The notes beneath the pieces were generated by a model. It was not told the origin of the DNA and did not search any database. It worked only from the letters and a program-made list of their open reading frames with translations. The position numbers and the translations under genes were made by a program. Below, in pieces: positions 26,603-35,377 of a stretch of DNA of 64,000 nt (the stretch's first letter is position 1; every line of letters begins with the position of its first letter). The DNA lies in assembly GCA_029254745.1 (NCBI GenBank), contig JAQWWZ010000018.1, positions 1 to 64,000 on the forward strand, in the 5' to 3' direction. Origin of the DNA: Opitutales bacterium. GTDB lineage: Bacteria; Verrucomicrobiota; Verrucomicrobiia; Opitutales; Seribacteraceae.

Positions 26603-28191
26603 TGGACTTCAAGCAGGCCAAAAGAAATCGCAAGCTAGATCGGTGGGTTATCATCTTACTTCTATCCACTCTCTCACTAAGCATAAATTTCCTGATCACT
26701 AAATTCAATGCATCCATTGACCTAACTCCAGAAAAAAAATACTCGCTATCAAGGGAAAGCCTTGCACTGCTCAATAAAATGGAAGAGCCAATTGATATTG
26801 TAATTACTATCAAAAATGACAACCAACTACCTAAAGTCATTCAAAAACTTCTCCTTGATTTAGAGCTACTTCTTGAAAACTTTGAGCAAGAGTCGACAAA
26901 GCAGGTAATTCGAGTGCACCATGTGAATGTAGATGTTCCAAAAATCAAGGGGACTGATCTCCAAAAGTACAATATTACAGAGCCTAATATCATTGCATTA
27001 TACTCAGCAAATCGCGGCCAAAAGATTATCTTCAGGTATCAAAGTAAGGACTCTACAAATCCTTATGACCTCTCACAAAGTTTTCAATCCAAAGATGCTA
27101 ATGCAAGACAGCTCATTTGGGAATCAGGCTTCTATTCTGATTGGAAAGAAACAGGCCAAGGGGTGCTCGAGCCAAAAGTTTTTAGAGGAGAGCAAGTAAT
27201 CATTGAATCCATTTTAGCTCTGGTCGGACCTAAAAAAGAGAAAAATGTTGCTTACTTTACCCGGGGACATGGAGAAGCAAGCCCGACTGACTTTGATGGC
27301 GAGACTGGATTTTCTGAATTCAGAAGGATAGTTGAGGAATCAAACCTAGATGTAACTACAATCGACCTGAGTGTAATAGATGCTATTCCACCTAATGCAA
27401 AACTGATTGTTATTGCTGAGCCCAGAGGTATTTTTCTCGATAAAGAAATCGCTAACCTCCGAGACTTCATTAACCGCCAAGACGGTTCGGTTATTATGTG
27501 TATAGACCCAGTCAGTCAAAATGCAGTTCTCGATAACCCAGTATTTGGACTCCGAAATATTTTACGTGAATGGGACATCAGATGCCATGATATGCTTATC
27601 CATGACGGAAACCTTGCTAACTTTGACTATTTCAGTGGTGCATACTATCTCTCGACCTATCCATCGGCGAAAACGCATGAAATTATTAGACCGCTTATGG
27701 AAAAAGAATTTAGAATCTTCTCGAGCGAATGTCGACCTGTAGAAAGTCTGAGCGACCCGAAATCTAATTTCATTTCCAAGGAATTACTTTATTCTTCACG
27801 AGATTCATGGGCTTTATCGGGTTGGGCTAAGCGAAAAAAACCATATAAAAAAAACAGACTGCTCGATATCGACGGCCCTGTTCCAATCATAACCATTTCA
27901 GAAACCAAATTCAAAAAGAAGAAAAGTAAAATTGCCGTCATTGGTTCTTCTTCCATTCTTTCGAACAAAAATTTAAAAAGAAATACAGGTAATAGTTTTC
28001 TGTGCCGAAATATCATTCGGTGGGTTAATGAAGATATTGAATTACTCGATATACCCCCCACCAAATTAGACCGTTACACAATAACCATGAGTGATGATGA
28101 CTTTAAAAACATGACCTACCTTTCGGTTTTAATACCCGCATTAGTAGTAGCACTTGGTTTTTTTGTCAGCTGGCTGCGTAAAGAACTATAA
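26602..28191 (+). CDS. GldG-like ABC transporter auxiliary protein
   Basis: Accessory component of a Gld-type ABC system. One N-terminal transmembrane helix (WVIILLLSTLSLSINFLIT, residues about 15-35), then a large extracytoplasmic part beginning with the typical SIDLTPEKKYSLSRESLALLNKMEEPIDI, a central NVAYFTRGHGEASP (the ABC_transp_aux domain) and a C-terminal helix (YLSVLIPALVVALGFFVSWL) before a short basic end. This two-anchor topology is standard for GldG. It overlaps its neighbours by single bases on both sides (TAATG), so it is produced in ratio with the permease and the DUF4340 protein. Confidence 0.85.
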   Translation: MDFKQAKRNRKLDRWVIILLLSTLSLSINFLITKFNASIDLTPEKKYSLSRESLALLNKMEEPIDIVITIKNDNQLPKVIQKLLLDLELLLENFEQESTKQVIRVHHVNVDVPKIKGTDLQKYNITEPNIIALYSANRGQKIIFRYQSKDSTNPYDLSQSFQSKDANARQLIWESGFYSDWKETGQGVLEPKVFRGEQVIIESILALVGPKKEKNVAYFTRGHGEASPTDFDGETGFSEFRRIVEESNLDVTTIDLSVIDAIPPNAKLIVIAEPRGIFLDKEIANLRDFINRQDGSVIMCIDPVSQNAVLDNPVFGLRNILREWDIRCHDMLIHDGNLANFDYFSGAYYLSTYPSAKTHEIIRPLMEKEFRIFSSECRPVESLSDPKSNFISKELLYSSRDSWALSGWAKRKKPYKKNRLLDIDGPVPIITISETKFKKKKSKIAVIGSSSILSNKNLKRNTGNSFLCRNIIRWVNEDIELLDIPPTKLDRYTITMSDDDFKNMTYLSVLIPALVVALGFFVSWLRKEL

Positions 28192-29921
28192 TGAATAAAG
28201 TTAAAATACTCTTACTGCTCTGTAACCTAATTGTTGGGTTAATCATTTACTTAAATCTTAGCGAAGAGACGACAAAATCGTCTGATTTTTCACTCAAGCT
28301 CTTGGATATTCTTGATGGGCTCGAAGAAGTGAGAATTTCCGAAGGAAATGATAAACATATCTATCTTACCAAAAAAAATGATGATTGGATAATATCAAAT
28401 CCCATAAAGTGGGATGCCGAAAGCTTGGTAATCTCAAACCTCAAGACTAGGCTTGCCCATTCTAATCCTCGATTAGTAATCACCAGGGAGGACTTGCTTA
28501 AAAGGGGTGAACTGCTTTCAGACTATGGAATAGATTTTAATTCCACCCGAATTCGTATCAAAGGAAATGGGAATCATACAACAATAGCTTTAGGAGATGA
28601 AACTAGGGATGCACAAAGTATTTTTATTCAAATTGAAGAATATGCAAATTTCCAAGGTGCAATTTGGAAAGCATCTAAAGACCTAGCATCTATTGCATCT
28701 GCAACTCCAGATTTTTGGGGTAAATCAACATTTTTCAATACCCCTATGTATGGCATTGATCAGGTAGATATCACAAGCAAGGATGTTAATGAATCAAGCA
28801 GTGAATTAACCCGTGCGGTCAAAGACAATCATTCTTGGTACTTTACCAAACCTACACCAGTAATCGCAGATACAAACGCAATTAATTTAGCCATTAGTGA
28901 GTTAATTTCATCCCGTGTGACTGGATTCGTGTTAGAGCAGAACAGCTCAGGATTAAGGACCGGGGAGCCAGATATAACAATTAAGATAAAAGGGATGGGA
29001 GGCGTTGAAATTTTACACGCTTACACAAATTTATATGACAATGAACTACTTTGCTTCCATCAAACAAACAACACCTACTTCAAGGTAGGTAACAATCTTA
29101 AAGAAAAAGTTCTTGGTTGGCACGCAAAGTATAGAGAAAACCGAATCCTTCTGAACCCTAAGAAAAATATTGAAACTATTAAAATCAATAATAATGATAG
29201 AAAACTTACCCTATCCAAAACTCAGGAAACTTATTGGAGAGTGAGAGATCACAACCTTACAGATGAGATAAGCTACGATGCCGAAACAGAAAAAATTCAT
29301 CAATTTGTGGATTTGCTATATGCCGTAAGGATTACTGATTTTTCCGAAAAAAAATATACAGACGACTTTGATAGTAATTTGTCATCATCTTTTTCAATAA
29401 GTTACGCTGATGGGCAAACAACCAATGTTCGAATTTTGGAATCAACGCCGGGAGCATCTTATTCTGTAGCCCAGATTAATGACTCCGACCACTGCGTTGT
29501 GATAAGTTTAGATAGAAATGATATTTTTAACCGTGAGAAGTATACTTTTAGAAATAAATTAATCAAAATAGAGGGCTTTACTAATATACTTTTAATATCG
29601 GCAGAAAATAATTCTACATCCACGACCATTAAAGATAACGCAAGCTTAAGCCTATTAACTCAATCACTCTATGCCGAAAAGTTCTTACCTTCCAATTTTG
29701 GTAGACTCGGTTTGTGGTACCAAGGAGATTGGAACCCATGGGATTGTAATCTTGTCTTTAGAGATGAAAATAACGAGACCGTAGACAAACTGTATATCAG
29801 TATTGATAAGGGGAATGGGCAGTGGTTTGGAGGATTGGAAAGCGAAAGCACTACTTTTACTCTTGGAAATGGATTTATTAACTTGGCAAGTCAATTTTTG
29901 CCTACTTTATCAGGTCAATAA
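28191..29921 (+). CDS. DUF4340 domain-containing envelope protein
   Basis: Single N-terminal membrane helix (ILLLLCNLIVGLIIYLNL, residues about 5-22) followed by a long soluble region facing the periplasm. The N-terminal pattern LEEVRISEGNDKHIYLTKKNDDWIIS, with repeated similar units later (IETIKINNNDRKLTLSKTQETYWRV), is the duplicated DUF4340 fold. Such proteins consistently follow GldG-like genes in Planctomycetes and Verrucomicrobia; function unknown. It overlaps GldG by one base. No catalytic motif is visible. The repeat character suggests a binding or scaffold role for whatever the ABC system handles. Confidence 0.8.
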   Translation: MNKVKILLLLCNLIVGLIIYLNLSEETTKSSDFSLKLLDILDGLEEVRISEGNDKHIYLTKKNDDWIISNPIKWDAESLVISNLKTRLAHSNPRLVITREDLLKRGELLSDYGIDFNSTRIRIKGNGNHTTIALGDETRDAQSIFIQIEEYANFQGAIWKASKDLASIASATPDFWGKSTFFNTPMYGIDQVDITSKDVNESSSELTRAVKDNHSWYFTKPTPVIADTNAINLAISELISSRVTGFVLEQNSSGLRTGEPDITIKIKGMGGVEILHAYTNLYDNELLCFHQTNNTYFKVGNNLKEKVLGWHAKYRENRILLNPKKNIETIKINNNDRKLTLSKTQETYWRVRDHNLTDEISYDAETEKIHQFVDLLYAVRITDFSEKKYTDDFDSNLSSSFSISYADGQTTNVRILESTPGASYSVAQINDSDHCVVISLDRNDIFNREKYTFRNKLIKIEGFTNILLISAENNSTSTTIKDNASLSLLTQSLYAEKFLPSNFGRLGLWYQGDWNPWDCNLVFRDENNETVDKLYISIDKGNGQWFGGLESESTTFTLGNGFINLASQFLPTLSGQ

Positions 29922-29945
29922 CCATTGTGGTTTCGCACTTTTAGC

Positions 29946-32534
29946 ATGAGACCACAGGATGCCTACTCTTCGATCAAAAAAGAAGGGAAATCGATTTTCT
30001 TAGCCCTTGCATTAGGTCTTTTATTACAAATATCTGCTTTGCTTGTGCTGAATACTAATTTCTTTATCCATGATAAAATTAGTGCCGCTATCATTCAATT
30101 ATTTAAAGATGAAAATTTGGAAATTAAAATTCACGATTTGAAGCTTAGATTTCCAAATGACATAAAAGTAAGGCACATCGTTGCCACAACAATAGATGGC
30201 ACCATTTATGACATCAGCAATTTAACCTTACAAGTTAATCCTATCAAATTCATCTATGACTGGAAGATGGCAATCCAAGATGTAACATGTAGGGAAATAA
30301 AGATATTTCATGACCAAAAACAATTGGATGCAGAAAACCTTTTTATTCGAAATTATAATTCGAAAATAACTACTCGCTGCAACTTCAACTTTGGAAACAA
30401 GTCAGTGGCATGGTGCGGGGTAATAAATAAACAAGGCTTATTGAAAAATATTTTAGATTCCCCAAAAGGAAGAAGAGTCCCAAAAGGAAAAATATTGAAT
30501 ACTATTTCTGATTTGAAAGAAGGACTGAACCTACAAGCTTTTGCATCGTTCTCCGATCACCTCGAAATTCATGTAACTGAGAGAAAACAGAACCCATTCT
30601 CAGAACTTAATGCCGAAATTGGAATTTCATTTGAGCACAATAGTTTTCTACTTCGCTCATCTATCTCTGGCAGAGACTTTCTCGCGGGAAATTCTACGCA
30701 AAAAGTAAGTATTCGATCCTTTCTGATGGAGAACGAGATTTCATTAAATAGAAGTGATTGGATATATTCATTGGGGTCTATGGAGTTAAACACCATACAT
30801 GTGGAGGGACTTCTCCAAGGTACTCTCCCGGACCTTAAGTTACAGTTTTTCCTTACCCCGGAAAAACAAGAAGTATTACTGTTAAACCATTCAGATTATT
30901 CAGATGGCAAAATTTTTCTTTCTAATAAAAATGCACAAGAGCAAATTGAGGGTAATATTTTATTAAAGCCTGATCTCTGTAATCTTGTTCTGAACCGCCC
31001 CTCAGATTCTGCTAGGTTATTGGAAGGAAGTGGGGTTGATATTGATATCATCCCGTCTTATAATAGTCATAATCCTACCATTTTTTGCTTTAATGTGAAT
31101 GCAGAAAGATTTTCTCTTCTAGAGTCACCACCAGGAGATTTCAAATTCGATGGTGAAGTGGATAAAGATTTTAATCTTTTTATCCTCAACGCATTCGGTG
31201 CTTTCGGCAGAAGTAAAGCCACGGGAAGTTTTTTCCAAAAATGGTCTCCTCTGGCTTATAAATTTGACATTGAAGGTGTATGTTATCCACAAGATTTAAA
31301 TGCATGGATGCCTAATTGGTGGGATCGCATATGGCCAGACTTTGAATTCCCCGATGAGACTCCTACAGGCAAGTTTATAATTGAAGGAATTTGGGGGGGG
31401 GCACCCGGCAATTCAGTTACTCTTGGTTCTGTTGAGGCGACTAATTTCAAATTCAGAAATTTGCCAATAACAAGTTCATCCATCCTCGTTGAGGTAGATG
31501 GCAATGCAACGAATATCGCGGGGAAATCTATCAAACACAAAAATAATTCGATTACAGGAAACCTTAAATTCCCAAGACAATTATCAGACTCGCCTTATTT
31601 CCTAGAATTCGACTTTGACGGAGAATTCCCCCTAAACCTAGGCAGGGATGTACTCGGACCAAAAATAAAGAACAAGCTTTCTGACATCAATGCTACCAGC
31701 ATTGAATGTAAAGCAGCAGGTAAAATATTTCGGCAAAATGAAGGGAAGCACGAAGCCCTCGTCCAGGTAGACATTCGAAATGCAGAAGAATTTGAATTTC
31801 ACAAGATACCCTTAGGCGACCTCAAAGGAACCCTGAATTACGAAAACAATATTTTGAGTGGAAAGTTTAACGGAGTAGAGATCGGGCAAGGCCGCTCCAA
31901 TTTAATTTTTGAACTCAATCAAACTGAACAGACTGAAAATCTTATGCTCAATCTCAGTTTAAATGAAGTAAATACAGAAAAGTTCTTAGAATCAGTTTCC
32001 CATTTAATCAGTCTTGAATCCCCCTTATCACGAGACGCTAATTTTTCCGGAAGCAATTCCAATTCTGACCTAAAAGATAGCAGGTTTAATCTTTCCCTTC
32101 ATGCACAAGGACCTCCAGTCAACTTTCTGCAATTTGAAGGAGCAGGAAACTTAGAGTTAAGGCATAAAAGTTTAAGCCAAATTAATATTCTTGGTGGTCT
32201 GTCCTCAGAGTTATCGAAGTTATCGCCTATACCCATAGCATCCCTTAATTTTAATAACCTAAGGACTGCTTTTGAATTAGAAAATGAAATCATTACATTC
32301 TCGCCCTTGGAAATCACAGGTTCACTTTCGAGTATCTTATCGGAAGGAAGCGTAAATTTAGCCAGCGGGGATATTGATCTTATTTCAAGGCTGAAAGTGG
32401 TAGGAAATATTCCAATTCCCGGTCTCAAACAGATTATGAATCTGGCAGACCCCTTATCTAAAATTGCCCAATTTAGGATTACGGGACCTTGGAGCGACCC
32501 AGATTGGAAAGTTCAAATAAATCCTCAACCTTAA
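29946..32534 (+). CDS. Large AsmA-like inner-membrane-anchored protein
   Basis: An 862-residue protein with an N-terminal basic segment and one membrane helix (SIFLALALGLLLQISALLVL), then almost entirely beta-strand-rich sequence to the end. The C-terminal part (DIDLISRLKVVGNIPIPGLKQIM, then FRITGPWSDPDWKVQINP) resembles the end of AsmA/YhdP/TamB-like proteins, which form long lipid-carrying beta-grooves between membranes. The family assignment is by pattern, not a firm match. ATG 29946 is used; a TTG at 29925, three bases after the DUF4340 stop, is an equally placed coupled start. Position 31393-31401 is a run of nine G inside the gene. It ends the Gld-like cluster. Confidence 0.6.
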   Translation: MRPQDAYSSIKKEGKSIFLALALGLLLQISALLVLNTNFFIHDKISAAIIQLFKDENLEIKIHDLKLRFPNDIKVRHIVATTIDGTIYDISNLTLQVNPIKFIYDWKMAIQDVTCREIKIFHDQKQLDAENLFIRNYNSKITTRCNFNFGNKSVAWCGVINKQGLLKNILDSPKGRRVPKGKILNTISDLKEGLNLQAFASFSDHLEIHVTERKQNPFSELNAEIGISFEHNSFLLRSSISGRDFLAGNSTQKVSIRSFLMENEISLNRSDWIYSLGSMELNTIHVEGLLQGTLPDLKLQFFLTPEKQEVLLLNHSDYSDGKIFLSNKNAQEQIEGNILLKPDLCNLVLNRPSDSARLLEGSGVDIDIIPSYNSHNPTIFCFNVNAERFSLLESPPGDFKFDGEVDKDFNLFILNAFGAFGRSKATGSFFQKWSPLAYKFDIEGVCYPQDLNAWMPNWWDRIWPDFEFPDETPTGKFIIEGIWGGAPGNSVTLGSVEATNFKFRNLPITSSSILVEVDGNATNIAGKSIKHKNNSITGNLKFPRQLSDSPYFLEFDFDGEFPLNLGRDVLGPKIKNKLSDINATSIECKAAGKIFRQNEGKHEALVQVDIRNAEEFEFHKIPLGDLKGTLNYENNILSGKFNGVEIGQGRSNLIFELNQTEQTENLMLNLSLNEVNTEKFLESVSHLISLESPLSRDANFSGSNSNSDLKDSRFNLSLHAQGPPVNFLQFEGAGNLELRHKSLSQINILGGLSSELSKLSPIPIASLNFNNLRTAFELENEIITFSPLEITGSLSSILSEGSVNLASGDIDLISRLKVVGNIPIPGLKQIMNLADPLSKIAQFRITGPWSDPDWKVQINPQP

Positions 32535-32543
32535 GTTTATCCT

Positions 32544-32571
32544 TTGCTAAAAATTTTAAATAAAGTATACA
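32544..32571 (+). promoter_or_regulatory. Promoter candidate for accB-accC
   Basis: TTGCTA (32544-32549) and TATACA (32566-32571) are separated by 16 bases, giving a predicted start about 40 bases before accB. It stands in an 80-base gap, one of the larger ones between co-directional genes here. Confidence 0.45.
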
Positions 32572-32617
32572 TAGAAAATAATCGTTTATCATAACAATCA
32601 AATGGAGGAAATTAACT

Positions 32618-33061
32618 TTGGACTTAAGCGAACTTAAAGGGATCATTTCCTTAATGCAAAAATCTGATCTCACCGACCTAGAGATCGAAACTCAGGACCT
32701 TAAATTAAGGTTAGGAAGACCTGGAGCAGGAGGTGTTGTGTCACATGCTATCTTACCTCAAGCGGTACCGCAGCCTGGTGCTTTGCCCGCAGCCCAACCC
32801 TCACCGGTTCAACCAAGTGCTGACTCTTCTAACAATTTTAAATCGCCAATGGTTGGCACCTTTTATCGTAAACCCTCTCCCGACGACGCTGCATTCGTAC
32901 AAGTTGGTGATCAAGTAAACAAAGGTGATATCCTTTGCATTATTGAGGCAATGAAGGTGATGAACGAAATACAGGCAGATGTAAGTGGTGAAGTTACAGA
33001 AATAATGGCAGATGACGGCGACAGCGTGGAATACGGCCAACCTCTTTTTTCGATCAAATAG
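32618..33061 (+). CDS. accB: Biotin carboxyl carrier protein of acetyl-CoA carboxylase
   Basis: Carries carboxybiotin between AccC and the carboxyltransferase in fatty acid synthesis. The biotin lysine sits in [10 protein letters not shown] (residue about 112) within a lipoyl-like domain of about 75 residues, ending YGQPLFSIK. The N-terminal helical region ([23 protein letters not shown]) and a proline/alanine linker ([16 protein letters not shown]) match AccB. The start is TTG at 32618: a strong GGAGG at 32604-32608 lies nine bases ahead, and the ATG at 32602 is out of frame. This is the clearest Shine-Dalgarno site in the window. The biotin ligase gene is at 22986. Confidence 0.96.
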   Translation: MDLSELKGIISLMQKSDLTDLEIETQDLKLRLGRPGAGGVVSHAILPQAVPQPGALPAAQPSPVQPSADSSNNFKSPMVGTFYRKPSPDDAAFVQVGDQVNKGDILCIIEAMKVMNEIQADVSGEVTEIMADDGDSVEYGQPLFSIK

Positions 33062-33075
33062 CCCATCCTTTATTT

Positions 33076-34455
33076 ATGATTCGCAAAATTCTCATAGCGA
33101 ACCGAGGTGAAATCGCATTACGGATAGTTCGGGCTTGCCGTGAACTTGGAATAAGAACACTAGCGGTTTATTCAGAAGCCGACGAACAATCCTTACATGT
33201 ACAGCTTGCTGATGAAGCTATTTGTATAGGGCCCGCACCCAGCAGTGAGAGTTATCTCCGAGCCGATCGTATCTTAAGTGCCGCAGAGCTAGCGGATGTC
33301 GATGCCATCCATCCGGGTTATGGTTTCCTTTCTGAAAATGCCGAATTTGCTGAGCAATGTGAATCATGCGATATTACCTTCATCGGTCCTAAATCTGAAA
33401 CTATCCGCCAAATGGGTCACAAGGCCCGAGCAAGAGAGACTGTTTCAAAGGCAGGTGTCCCCATTATTCCAGGAAGCGACGGCCCTGTTGACGATGAAAA
33501 AATAGCCGTCAAAACAGCGCAGAAAATTGGATTTCCAGTCATTATCAAAGCCGTGTCTGGTGGTGGTGGGCGTGGAATGAGAATTGCGCACAACGCCGCT
33601 ACATTTGCCAAGGAATTTCAGTCAGCTCGCTTAGAAGCCGAAAAAGCTTTTGGGGATGGTTCACTTTATATAGAAAAATATTTGGAGGACCCGAGACATA
33701 TAGAATTTCAAATCTTAGCTGATCAACACGGAAATACCATTCACCTTGGGGAAAGAGATTGCTCAGTACAAAGAAGGCACCAAAAGGTAATTGAGGAATC
33801 CCCCTCCCCTTTTCTCGACAAAAGCCTGCGAAACAGGATGGGTAAGGCAGCCATCAAGGCTGCATTGGCCGCAGATTATGTAAACGCAGGAACCATTGAA
33901 TTTCTTGTTGATGCAAAAGGAAACTTCTACTTTATAGAAATGAACACCCGCATTCAAGTTGAACACGGAGTGACCGAAGAGGCAACCGGGATTGACCTAA
34001 TCAAGGAACAAATCCAAATAGCTTCAGGCAACCGCTTATCGTTTTCACAAAAAGACATTTCACTCACTAAACACGCTATTGAATGCCGAATCTGCGCTGA
34101 GAACCCTGCCAAGGGATTCATTCCATCCCCCGGCACCATCGACTTATACTACGCCCCTGGTGGTCACGGTGTTCGGGTTGATTCCCATGTTTATGGAGGC
34201 TACACCGTATCCCCTCATTATGATAGCATGATCTGTAAATTGATTACTTATGGACGAACCAGAAAAATTGCTTTAGATCGAATGTATCGAGCATTGAGTG
34301 AGTATTTGATAAGAGGGATTGATACAAATGTGGAGTTCGTAAAAGCGGTTATCCTCGACCCTGCCTTCAGGCAAGGAGAAGCGACAACCTCCTATGTAGA
34401 AGAATTTTTAGCACGCGCACCTAAAGAATTATTTGAAAAAAAACCGAAAGAGTAA
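33076..34455 (+). CDS. accC: Biotin carboxylase subunit of acetyl-CoA carboxylase
   Basis: ATP-grasp enzyme that carboxylates biotin on AccB. The protein reads [26 protein letters not shown] at the N-terminus in separate conserved blocks, [16 protein letters not shown], the glycine-rich lid [35 protein letters not shown] with metal-binding residues, and the C-terminal [20 protein letters not shown]. Note EHGVTE where most enzymes have EHPVTE. Length 459 is slightly above the 449 of E. coli. It lies 14 bases after accB in the standard order and is followed 4 bases later by an Asp23-family gene. Confidence 0.97.
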   Translation: MIRKILIANRGEIALRIVRACRELGIRTLAVYSEADEQSLHVQLADEAICIGPAPSSESYLRADRILSAAELADVDAIHPGYGFLSENAEFAEQCESCDITFIGPKSETIRQMGHKARARETVSKAGVPIIPGSDGPVDDEKIAVKTAQKIGFPVIIKAVSGGGGRGMRIAHNAATFAKEFQSARLEAEKAFGDGSLYIEKYLEDPRHIEFQILADQHGNTIHLGERDCSVQRRHQKVIEESPSPFLDKSLRNRMGKAAIKAALAADYVNAGTIEFLVDAKGNFYFIEMNTRIQVEHGVTEEATGIDLIKEQIQIASGNRLSFSQKDISLTKHAIECRICAENPAKGFIPSPGTIDLYYAPGGHGVRVDSHVYGGYTVSPHYDSMICKLITYGRTRKIALDRMYRALSEYLIRGIDTNVEFVKAVILDPAFRQGEATTSYVEEFLARAPKELFEKKPKE

Positions 34456-34459
34456 GCAA

Positions 34460-34909
34460 ATGAGTAACAAAAAAAAGGATGACAGTATTGAAGATTCAAT
34501 CCCAACAATCTCTGGAGAATCAAGCGAACTTGGGTGCATTCGCATTAATCACAGTGTCGTTGCTGGAATTGTCCGCCTTGCCACTCAATCTGTTACGGGC
34601 GTGGTCAATGTTGGAGGTGGTGGAGTAGTCGAAGGTTTAACTGACTTTTTCTCTAAAAAGGAATCCGAACGAGGCGTAAAAGTTGCTGAAGCAAAGGATG
34701 GAGGTTATGATATTGAGGTACGCGTGGTACTTGAGTTTGGTGTTGATTTGGCAAAAGTGGGCGTAGCCATACAGGAGGCGGTTCGGGATCAAATTTTGGC
34801 CATGACTGGAAATCATTCAAAAAACATTGATGTTGTGATCGATGACATCAAAATGGATTCTTCTGATAAAGATGATGACGAGATCCAGTGGGATGCAAAA
34901 ACAGACTAG
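34460..34909 (+). CDS. Asp23/Gls24 family envelope stress protein
   Basis: Member of the Asp23 (alkaline shock protein 23) family. The domain spans residues about 20-125: IRINHSVVAGIVRLATQSVTGVVNV, then GVKVAEAKDGGYDIEVRVVLEFGVDL and VAIQEAVRDQI. In Firmicutes such proteins sit at the membrane through AmaP and respond to cell-wall stress; here an AmaP-like gene follows. The tail is Asp/Lys-rich. ATG 34460 is chosen over a TTG at 34433 inside accC. Four bases separate it from accC, so it is co-expressed with acetyl-CoA carboxylase, a recurrent arrangement whose meaning is unknown. Confidence 0.85.
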   Translation: MSNKKKDDSIEDSIPTISGESSELGCIRINHSVVAGIVRLATQSVTGVVNVGGGGVVEGLTDFFSKKESERGVKVAEAKDGGYDIEVRVVLEFGVDLAKVGVAIQEAVRDQILAMTGNHSKNIDVVIDDIKMDSSDKDDDEIQWDAKTD

Positions 34910-34926
34910 CCCTGCATGACTAATTT

Positions 34927-35364
34927 GTGATTTTTGAAAAAATAAAAAGTTTTCTTAATTGGTCTTATCCAGAAGCCATACAAAGCCCCTACTATTGGTA
35001 CGTATTTGCTCTTTTTCTTGCCTTAGTTGTTACACTTTGGGTGCTTAGTAAAATGAAAACGGAATTGCTTCCTGTTTTTAAAGATGAAGAAGGAGTTGTT
35101 CAAATCACCCCCCACGCCCTTCATGAACTCGTAAAAAAGACCTGCGAAGATATGGCCGGTATCTACAGCCCAAATACCGGCATTAAAAAGAGAGGAAGCG
35201 CTATACGACTCGATGTACAATTGCGAATCCAAACTGACTGCAATGTACAGGAGACTAGACTAGAACTTAAGAGAAGGCTTGAAGAAGTGATGATTAAAAA
35301 GCTAAACTTCGATAATTTTGATGGCGTTGATATTCTCATCAAAGGATTTCAAACCAAAAAATAG
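34927..35364 (+). CDS. AmaP-like membrane anchor for Asp23
   Basis: A 145-residue protein with one membrane helix (WYVFALFLALVVTLWVL, residues about 23-40) and a soluble C-terminal part that itself resembles an Asp23 domain: GVVQITPHALHELVKKTCEDMAGI, then AIRLDVQLRIQTDCNVQETRLELKRRLEEV. In Staphylococcus AmaP anchors Asp23 at the membrane in a similar way. The start is GTG at 34927, 17 bases after the Asp23 gene. The stop codon is inside a symmetrical hairpin shared with the convergent gcvT. Exact function unknown. Confidence 0.7.
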   Translation: MIFEKIKSFLNWSYPEAIQSPYYWYVFALFLALVVTLWVLSKMKTELLPVFKDEEGVVQITPHALHELVKKTCEDMAGIYSPNTGIKKRGSAIRLDVQLRIQTDCNVQETRLELKRRLEEVMIKKLNFDNFDGVDILIKGFQTKK

Positions 35365-35377
35365 TTTTCTATTTTTT
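35356..35377. terminator. Symmetrical bidirectional terminator candidate
   Basis: A perfect 9-bp stem (AAAAAATAG / CTATTTTTT) with loop TTTT lies between the convergent AmaP-like and gcvT genes. Either strand ends in a T run after the stem. The arms contain the TAG stop of each gene. The stem is AT-rich, so strength is uncertain. Confidence 0.5.
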
